Below the pieces are notes generated by a model, which was given only the letters and a program-made list of their open reading frames with translations, did no database searches and had not been told where the DNA came from. Positions 56,885-64,000 of a stretch of 64,000 nt of DNA are shown piece after piece. The stretch's first letter is position 1. Each line of letters begins with the position of its first letter. Made by a program: the position numbers and the translations under genes. Source of the DNA: Caenorhabditis remanei (taxonomy: Eukaryota > Nematoda > Chromadorea > Rhabditida > Rhabditidae); NCBI RefSeq assembly GCF_010183535.1, contig NC_071331.1, positions 5,828,001 through 5,892,000 on the forward strand, read 5' to 3'.

Positions 56885-57275
56885 GATATGCTTTTGACTT
56901 TTTGGTACAAATCTGACAGCCAGGGTTCGACCCCCACTCGTGGCAAAATTTTTTTGTTTTTTGTTTTTGACTTTTTGGTACCAATCTGACAGCCAGGGTT
57001 CGACCCCCACTCGTGGCAAAATTTTTTTGTTTTTTGTTTTTGATTTTTTGGTACAAATCTGACAACCAGGGTTCGACCCCCACTTGTGGCAAAATTTTTT
57101 TGTTTTTTGTTTTTGATTTTTTGGTACAAATCTGACAACCAGGGTTCGACCCCCACTTGTGGCAAAATTTTTTTGTTTTTTGTTTTTGATTTTTTGGTAC
57201 AAATCTGACAACCAGGGTTCGACCCCCCACTTGTGGCAAAATTTTTTTGTTTTTTGTTTTTGATTTTTTCCTACC
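56885..57275 (+). repeat. Tandem array of five 73 bp tRNA-B-box units
   Basis: Right-arm counterpart of the seven-unit array. GGGTTCGACCCCCACTCG or CACTTG cores are at about 56925, 56998, 57070, 57142 and 57215, each followed by GTGGCAAAATTTTTTTG (a T7 run, a possible RNA polymerase III stop). Confidence 0.9.
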
Positions 57276-57431
57276 AATCTGGCCGCGGCTTTTTCATTTT
57301 TTTCCTCTCGCGGCCGACCGAGGCCGCGGCCCTACCTCGGCCGGCCGTGCGACAGCCTTGCTTCAAAGCGTGTCGATTTTTCATTTATTTATCAGAATAT
57401 ATTTTGAATCAAATTATTGAAACAATTATTT

Positions 57432-58686
57432 TCATGTCGTCTGAGATGCGTCGGGATGAATCTGATTGATGGACGATTTAATAATTCTGGACCACAAGTT
57501 TTTGAGGGTCAATTGTCTTCTCAAAGTGGAAACATTCCGTTTGTTGCAAAACAGATAAGACAGTTGAATTATCAATGGTATTGATATAATATCAAATCCA
57601 CAGAAGAAGGTGAGCATCTTAATATTTTGAAAATCGAATATGCCAATAATTGTTGTAATCAGACAACTTACGATCTCCGTATACTTTTGGAAACAATAAC
57701 AATATACAATATAGCAGGTAACGTGAAGCTAAAATCTGTGACCGTCAAAGAGAATAACCATGGAACCTTACAATTTTACTCGAGACAACTGCCATTGTCT
57801 GATAGAGCACATATTTATGTGGCTTAAACTCTATTATTGAAGGTAGGGCTCCCAACTTTCGAATGCTTATAAAAATTGGAATATACAAAGCAGCGGAGGC
57901 GAAGAGTATTATGTTGATCGCAATGTAAAAGATCTGAAAAAATAACAATTTCTAAATATGTATGCTCTGTTCTCAGTACATTATAAAACGAATAACTTGT
58001 TTCTCTTATTTTTAAATGGTCTACTACTCCTATTGAGTCTAATGAACTCGCAGGAATTATTAAGGTACAGATAATCCAGAATCCGATGGGTATAAAACAG
58101 CAAAATAGAAAAATGCAATCCCAGACTGTGCTTGTTGTAGATTGTTTCCAGTTGAGAATCTTCTCAGACGCCGGATAAAAATATAGTATGAATCGTTGAA
58201 TAGCCAACAACGAAAGCATGATGTGATGGGCATTTGTATAAAGCACTAGGCCAAATACAGCAAAACTCAGTATATAGACTTGTAGTGTAGTTTCAGCAGG
58301 GCCAAGAGGATGTTTTCTGTCAAAATTTTCTTAAGAGCGTTTTTCTGATCATACATACTTGAAATTAGTTTTGCTTTCTGAAACAATGTAATAGACGGAA
58401 CAGGGCATTGTTGGAAGCAGAAACAAGTAAAATAAAATTATAGTTTTGTGAAAGTGGCTAATTATAGGAAAGACAGATGTCTGAAAATTAACATTCGTTT
58501 TTACTATGCCACCAAACTAACCGATTCATCTCGTTTCTTATTGATTTTGAAAACTAAAAGAAACAACGGGAAGACAACTATTAAAAGTATAATTGTTAAA
58601 ATAATGGAAAATTCGAAAAATAGATAACATAGTACAGTTACCCACGCTCTGGCGCTGGAGGGGTCAAACGTAGCAGTGTCCTCCAT
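57432..58686 (-). CDS. srz-like 7TM chemoreceptor copy F, 340 aa, 6 exons
   Basis: Exons are 58686-58522, 58480-58359, 58316-57980, 57933-57772, 57735-57685 and 57617-57432. The structure and frame are the same as copy C, of which it is the palindromic partner. The first exon reads MEDTATFDP instead of MEDTTTFDP. With C it is one of two apparently functional receptors here. Family evidence is as for C. Confidence 0.8.
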
Positions 58687-58955
58687 GGTAGTTGATTGAA
58701 TGAGAGCTTGAAAAATTTCTTGAGAAATAATATCACCTGCTGATTCTAAGTACCAAATAATACGCATGCGTTTAGCTAGCATCTATATCAGGACGTTAGT
58801 TAACAACGTCACACCTCAAATCAACAATTTATTTATTTATTTATTTATTTATTGAATACGCACGCAAGGTACGTGGAAATTAAGAGTTGAGAGTTTAATA
58901 TGTCCGTGTCCGTTATCCTTTTAAACGTGAATTTCCTTCATTTACTGTATTTCCT

Positions 58956-59057
58956 TTTCTTGTTTCTTGCTTTAAAAGAAGTTTCGAAAGTAAGAAGCAA
59001 AGACCTTACACGATAGATACCAGGTGAAACACACAAGATTGGCGGCCGCATTATTAC
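58956..59057 (-). pseudogene. 3' fragment of the basic-protein gene, second copy
   Basis: Identical in extent to the fragment at 36589-36690. It marks where the left arm of palindrome 2 (full-length gene at 44.4 kb) and the right arm part company. Confidence 0.7.
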
Positions 59058-59376
59058 TCGAGTAATAATACTTGTTTCAACACAAGAAAAATTATGATAC
59101 TTCAAAAATCCGTCTCTATTCTTCGTAACTCTTTTCCGCTGTTACCGAGGTGCAGAAAATAATATAAATGAACTTGTACTGTTTCGCTGAATTGTTAAAA
59201 TAGAAATTCAAACAAGGGATCTATTCGAAAATCGTTTATTTTAACTATTATTATTTGTTATCTTTTAATAAAAAGACGTTTTCAAGTTTACATAGGATTT
59301 TTGACTATTTTTGATAAAAATTTCACAAAATTTCGAAAAATTTTGTGAAAAAATTGTGCTCATTTTTTGACTCCGA

Positions 59377-59457
59377 GCCGACCGGGCCGGGCCGGGCCGG
59401 CAACTTTCTCTACCGGCCCGGCCCGTCGGCCCGGCCCGGGCCGATATTTTGCAAGTA
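59377..59457. repeat. GGCCCGGCCC-type repeat end, second copy
   Basis: Same as 37010-37090. Confidence 0.7.
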
Positions 59458-59928
59458 TGCTCACAAGGGACGTATTTAAAGACGCGGCTTTGAAACTATC
59501 TATAAATTTGGTTATAGGTACTGTCGACCACGAGGAGTCCATCTGCGATCCGAGTTATGAGATCTCAAACGTTTTATAGAGTTGAACTTTTTCACACGTA
59601 ATTCCGAATCGGCAAATAGCTTTTCCCACCGGGCTCATAACTCGGTTCGCAAAGATATTCAGCCGGTTTTGATAGCAGAAATGGACTCCACGTAGTCGAA
59701 AGTTCCTTTAACCAAAATTATAGAAAGTTGCGTCTCCAAAGACTTCCCTTGTCAGTGCATTGTTCCCGTTTCCAAGAGTACATACATTTGAAAAAGTAAT
59801 GACTGAGTAATAAGGAATGAATCCTTGATTTGAAATATTTACTTTTTCACGACATCTTAGTACATATTTCGTATCATGAAAACGCGATTGTTCAACCTGC
59901 GCTACGAAAATAAAATTCAGAATTTCCA

Positions 59929-60205
59929 TCAGCTACATTCACTAACCCTCAAACACCATATCCCCTGCGGCCGATACGATGTGTACCATCCTTGCTCACA
60001 CTTTGGTCTTGCCGGTGGACGTGGTGGTGGCCTTGGAGGCTTTGGACGGTGCTTGTGATGACGATGTTTGTGCTTACCGCCACCATATTCTTCAGAAGAC
60101 TTACACGAGGAATCGTCAAAGTTTCCCGCCATAGTTAGACAGAATAAGGATGACAAGAGGAAAGCGGCTCCCAGTAGTTTGAAATGAAACTTGGTTCTGA
60201 AATGA
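59929..60205 (-). pseudogene. C-type-lectin-like 5' exon fragment, second copy
   Basis: Encodes the same leader, His/Lys/Pro linker and CEQGWYTSYRPQGIWC start as 37584-37860. Downstream differs only by absence of the 22 bp duplication. No further lectin exons follow. Confidence 0.45.
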
Positions 60206-60815
60206 GCTACTGAATGAGTTTTGTAAATGAATATCGAATGAAAAACAGGAAAATGTTCCAACGGAAGAAACAAAGATGAAACCGGAAAGAAACTGTGCAA
60301 ATATTTTATAGGTTTCAATTTATATTGGCCGTAATGTTGTATAGAAGCGGGTGGTTTGATGGCCCTGTTCGGAAACAGCGAATGATTTATTGATTTGTTT
60401 GCACTTTGAACCTTGAACTACTGGACGGTTTTTGGAAACTGGTAATTGTTTTGAGAAAAATTACAAGTGTACGAAACAACGGAGCAATGGTTTTGTACTC
60501 CCCACCGTATGTCTAATGGTGTTTCCTTTTTGCAAGTGAATTTGGAGCTTTATGGAAAAATAACTTATTTTTTTCAGAGCTCAAACAATTTCATGTTTCA
60601 AAGAGTTTACAAATACAGGCTTTCGAAAACTACTCGATTCCGGCGATGCTGATTATACCCCAATGTTTTTATGAAAAGAAACTGAAATTAGCATCTGGCA
60701 TGGTGTAATGTACTACAGCGACATAAATTTCCTGTTTCACGTTGTTTAAAATTGCACGGTTTGGAAGTCGGACTAATACCGAGTGTATCATTTTTTCGTG
60801 TAATTTTATTCAGAG

Positions 60816-61480
60816 TTGCAACGGGCCGGGCCGGGCCGGGCCGAAATCAGAATTTCTCCGGCCCGGCCCGGCCCGGTTCGGCCCGGGTTTTCAGTACTAA
60901 AAAAAATTCAATTTTTTTTTCGAAATTTTCCCGATTTTTTTGGAAAAAATTTTAAAGGGGGACACAACTACTCCTAAACTTAGGATTTTTGATATGAATC
61001 GATTCAGAAAGCCAGGGAAAAGATACATTTCTTTTGGTGTCATGTCTGAAAATGCGTCTAATGCGATTTATGAGACCTCAAAATGCCAAAAATCTATGCT
61101 AGTCGTGCACTTTTTCATTACACTTCAATAGAAATTCTCCTTGTCGTACACGTGAAAGCAATATTTTCAAAAATTCTCAAGAAAAAATTCGAAAAATGAA
61201 CATTTATGAATGCATTTCACGTTCAGACGAGGAGAATTTCTATTGAAATGTACTGAAAAAATGACGACGGGGAGCGATTTTCGGAATTTTGAGGTCTCAT
61301 AACTCGCTTAAAACTGATTTTTTGATATTCTTGAGAAAAAATTTGGAAAATTTTCAGACAAAAAAATTATTGAAAAAAAAATTCTAGAGAAAAAAATTCA
61401 AAAATTCAAATCCGGGCCGACCGGGCCGGGCCGGGCCGACACTTTCTCGGCCCGGCCCGGCCCGGAATTTTGCAAGTATG
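60816..61480. mobile_element. GGCCCGGCCC-ended element, copy 3
   Basis: Direct counterpart of 38471-39135 in segment P copy 2. Confidence 0.8.
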
Positions 61481-61539
61481 ATTTTATTGACTTGACGAAC
61501 TGATATCAAAATAGTTATTTGAAAATTAGAAGATCAGAA

Positions 61540-63143
61540 CAGTTTCAAAAATACACTACTCCACAAAAGTATCGTTCCACCCCTCTTTTTTTCAAAAAAC
61601 GGTGCTCACCTTAATTTTTATAAAAAGGTGTCCACATGAAAAATACTTCATATCAAAATAGAATTCGGATCCGGGTGTTTTTATTTCTACCCCTTGACCC
61701 AGATTTGAGAAAATCGAAAAATTCGATTTTGACGATTCCACAAAAGTATCGTTCCACTTGGAAGAACTCCTTTTTTGGGTCAACGTCTTACAAATTAATT
61801 TCGAAATGGTTGCAAAAACCGTTTTTTGTCAGTCTGACCTCGTTTCCCTGACATTTCCAGAAAAAATGTGGGTTGACTGTAAGTTGAGTGGCTCTTGGCA
61901 CCCAATCAACTTTAACGGCTTCTGGTGCCAATTCCTGCCTAAAAAAGTCTTCTGGGTGAGATTATTTCATAGAATACAAGTTTATGACACCAAATAAGCA
62001 TTTTCAAACAAATTAATATCAGACAACAGAGATAAAGAAAATGAGAAACCGTCCGTGTGCTGTTGGTCCACCAGAGCGGTGAATCAGTTGGAACATTCTG
62101 GAGCCCATTGAGAGGTGGAGGTATTCAATAACTGTTGGTTGACTTCTTTCCGTGCAGCAATAATGATTGAAGTACCTTGGTTCTTCAAAAGTTTTCCTTC
62201 ACAAAGGAGGTGACGATTGTTTGACTTCTACCGATAGCCTTAGCAATTTGACGAATTGAAACGCCTTGGTTCATCAAAAGTTTAATTTGGCCTTTTTCAA
62301 ATTCCATCAAAGACTTCCGAGGAGTCATCTCTGGAATATAAATCTCAATTTATAGGAAACAAAGCTTTAAAATCACTCAAAAAAAACAAAAAATATGTAA
62401 AACGATATGAAAACGATTTTGAAGTTTCAACACTTTTGAAAGAATCCACAATCTGAATCCACAATTGTTTATGTGGCTGACGCGCGTCATTTTTTTTTTT
62501 TGAAATTTCACGGTCAAAACCTTTTTTAACAATAAATTGACGGTCTTTTCCAGCTCCGTTCTCTTCATCCAGATATGAGCTAGAAGATGGGTAATTTCAC
62601 TGATCCAAACGACAGTTTGTGGTGTGAAGAATTCTAAAACTGCGCCAATGAGAACGCTCCTGCTCTTGTTCGACCGAATCACGTGCTTGGGAACAGATGA
62701 ACACATTTACTCGGAAAAATATTTCACCCACAAGACTTTTTTAGGCAGGAATTGGCACCAGAACCCGTTAAGGTTGATTGGGTGCCAAGAGCCACTCAAC
62801 TTACAGTCAACCCACATTTTTTTTGGAAATGTCAGGGAAACGAGGTCAGACTGACAAAAAACGGTTTTTGCAACCATTTCGAAATTAATTTGTAAGACGT
62901 TGACCCAAAAAAGGAGTTCTTCCAAGTGGAACGATACTTTTGTGGAATCGTCAAAATCGAATTTTTCGATTTTCTCAAATCTGGGTCAAGGGGTAGAAAT
63001 AAAAACACCCGGATCCGAATTCTATTTTGATATGAAGTATTTTTCATGTGGACACCTTTTTATAAAAATTAAGGTGAGCACCGTTTTTTGAAAAAAAGAG
63101 GGGTGGAACGATACTTTTGTGGAGTAGTGTATTTTTGAAACTG
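61540..63143 (-). mobile_element. Tc1/mariner-like element, copy 3
   Basis: Direct counterpart of 39195-40798. The transposase remnant lies at 62328-62185 on the minus strand and stops after the HTH. Confidence 0.8.
62185..62328 (-). pseudogene. Transposase N-terminal HTH remnant, copy 3
   Basis: Identical to the remnants at 39840-39983 and 42495-42638, including the TGA after SFVKENF. Confidence 0.7.
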
Positions 63144-63703
63144 TAGTGTATTATACTTAAAGCTACCTCCGAATGTATTATTGATATGTTCATTATTGTG
63201 AGCAGAACGAGATTCACTACTAATAAGCATTTCATTTTTCACTGTTTCCAAAACAAGTGATCACTCAATTCTTTTGTTTGATGAATTTCTTCTTCGTTTC
63301 ACGTATAATGTATTTTGTGAAAACTTGTAACATGAGAATTGAATTGTGATGAAAAATTGATATCAACTTATTTGTTTCTAGATCTCTATAAATGAAAGCA
63401 TCACTCTGTGACGGCTTTACATTTATAATTAGGTAAGTGTCATTTACCTATATACTGCAATTATTAATTTGACTCACTGTTTAAAAAACACATACATCTC
63501 TCCAGGTTTCTAGAAAGCACACGTTTTCATAGTGAAAAAGAAGTACTAATTCAGTTTCCCAGCATTAAGATCGATGCATCAAAACATGAATTGTATTTAT
63601 CTATTCAAAAGATTTATGAAACATGATAATTTTTGACAGTTTCGAAACTGACACAACTGGGGTGGTTATAGAAATGTATACTTTGTGAAATGGAGATATG
63701 GTT

Positions 63704-64000
63704 TTCTCATTGAAAGATTTCATTTCGAAGATGAACTTACTCTTTTTTCTTACATTTTGAAGTGAATTTCAATAGTTTCAAGACTTGAAAGTTTACCAAC
63801 TGATCTGAAATTTCGTGCCCCCATCTTCCAAAAAAAATTAAAACAGGAAGCACTGAAAAATGGGAAATTAACGTTCACTATTTCAGACTGTTCATGTAAA
63901 CATAAATGATAGCAGTTAAACATGAGATCAAGTTTCTTATATATATTGGTTTTGAATGGTTTTAGTAAAACTGGTTTTATAGTTATTAAGGTTTTTATAT
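63704..64000. repeat. Start of a second copy of spacer S2
   Basis: After GAGATATGGTTTT (S1 end) and CTC, the sequence ATTGAAAGATTTCATTTCG follows. It then matches 51746-52040 to the window edge. This makes 51746-63708 one period of a roughly 12 kb direct repeat. Confidence 0.9.

Larger units (their letters stand above)
44750..59055. repeat. Palindrome 2: about 7 kb arms around a 468 bp spacer
   Basis: Left arm about 44750-51745 pairs with right arm 52214-about 59055. The coordinate sum is 103959 near the centre. It drops to 103813 beyond the B-box array because the left arm has seven 73 bp units and the right has five. Other arm differences include Glu versus Lys in the basic protein and Thr versus Ala in the srz first exon. 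Each arm carries two srz copies and one basic-protein gene. Confidence 0.95.
58467..63703. repeat. Segment P, copy 2
   Basis: Direct duplicate of 36100-41356, with the same embedded elements in the same order and the same broken frames, minus the 22 bp duplication. It is continuous with the right arm of palindrome 2 at its left end and with S2 sequence at its right end. Confidence 0.93.

Noticed and set aside
44750..59055. Pure assembly fold-back artefact
   Set aside because: The arms differ in repeat number and in coding bases, which a fold-back would not produce. It is not excluded that haplotypes were merged, so read support is still the test.
1..64000. Bacterial-type systems (operons, CRISPR, integrons)
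   Set aside because: Spliced genes, worm-type introns and eukaryotic repeat families throughout make a prokaryotic reading untenable.

Overview
The window looks like genomic DNA of a Caenorhabditis-type nematode. It has very short spliced introns with TTTTCAG-like acceptors and spliced-leader-like acceptors just upstream of start codons. It also has srz-type chemoreceptor genes, a dynamin very close to worm DYN-1, a C-type-lectin-like exon and a dense load of small foldback (MITE-like) elements. Base composition is AT-rich except in true exons and in a GGCCCGGCCC repeat family. No rRNA gene, intact tRNA gene or CRISPR array is visible.

Layout. 1-5.6 kb: a foldback element and noncoding repeat DNA, including copy 1 of a roughly 2.8 kb duplication. 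5.6-8.1 kb (+): an intact seven-exon gene for a coiled-coil protein with a C-terminal C4HC3 zinc finger. 9.0-10.15 kb: a 180 bp tandem array, ended by a 1.1 kb terminal-inverted-repeat (TIR) element at 10.16-11.27 kb. 11.3-14.2 kb: copy 2 of the duplication. 14.3-20.7 kb (-): a complete seven-exon dynamin gene (804 aa) whose three large introns are filled with repeats. 21-31 kb: gene-poor repeat territory with several foldback elements and one small two-exon gene at 28.2-28.6 kb (-).

31-64 kb is a mosaic of recent segmental duplications built around srz-like receptor genes. A pair A-B (31-36.4 kb, -) is followed by a 6.1 kb palindrome centred at 41.24 kb. Then comes a roughly 14.3 kb palindrome centred at 51.98 kb, whose arms carry srz copies C-D (+) and E-F (-). 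A second direct copy of 36.1-41.36 kb follows at 58.5-63.7 kb, and the final 0.3 kb re-enters the spacer of the large palindrome. The last 12 kb therefore reads as one full unit of a tandem array with a second unit starting. Copies C and F have intact six-exon models (340 aa). A is frameshifted, B has lost a splice acceptor, and D and E are disturbed near the 3' end by an inserted element. Passengers in the mosaic are a small highly basic protein gene (three full copies, two fragments), a Tc1/mariner-like element (three copies), a lectin-like 5' exon (two copies) and tandem repeats with a perfect tRNA-type B box. A 1.26 kb TIR element with a clear target-site duplication sits in the A flank but not in the paralogous flanks, and it carries a small spliced gene.

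All exon models were read by eye from frame continuity and splice consensus. Family names rest on motif recognition, not on a database search.
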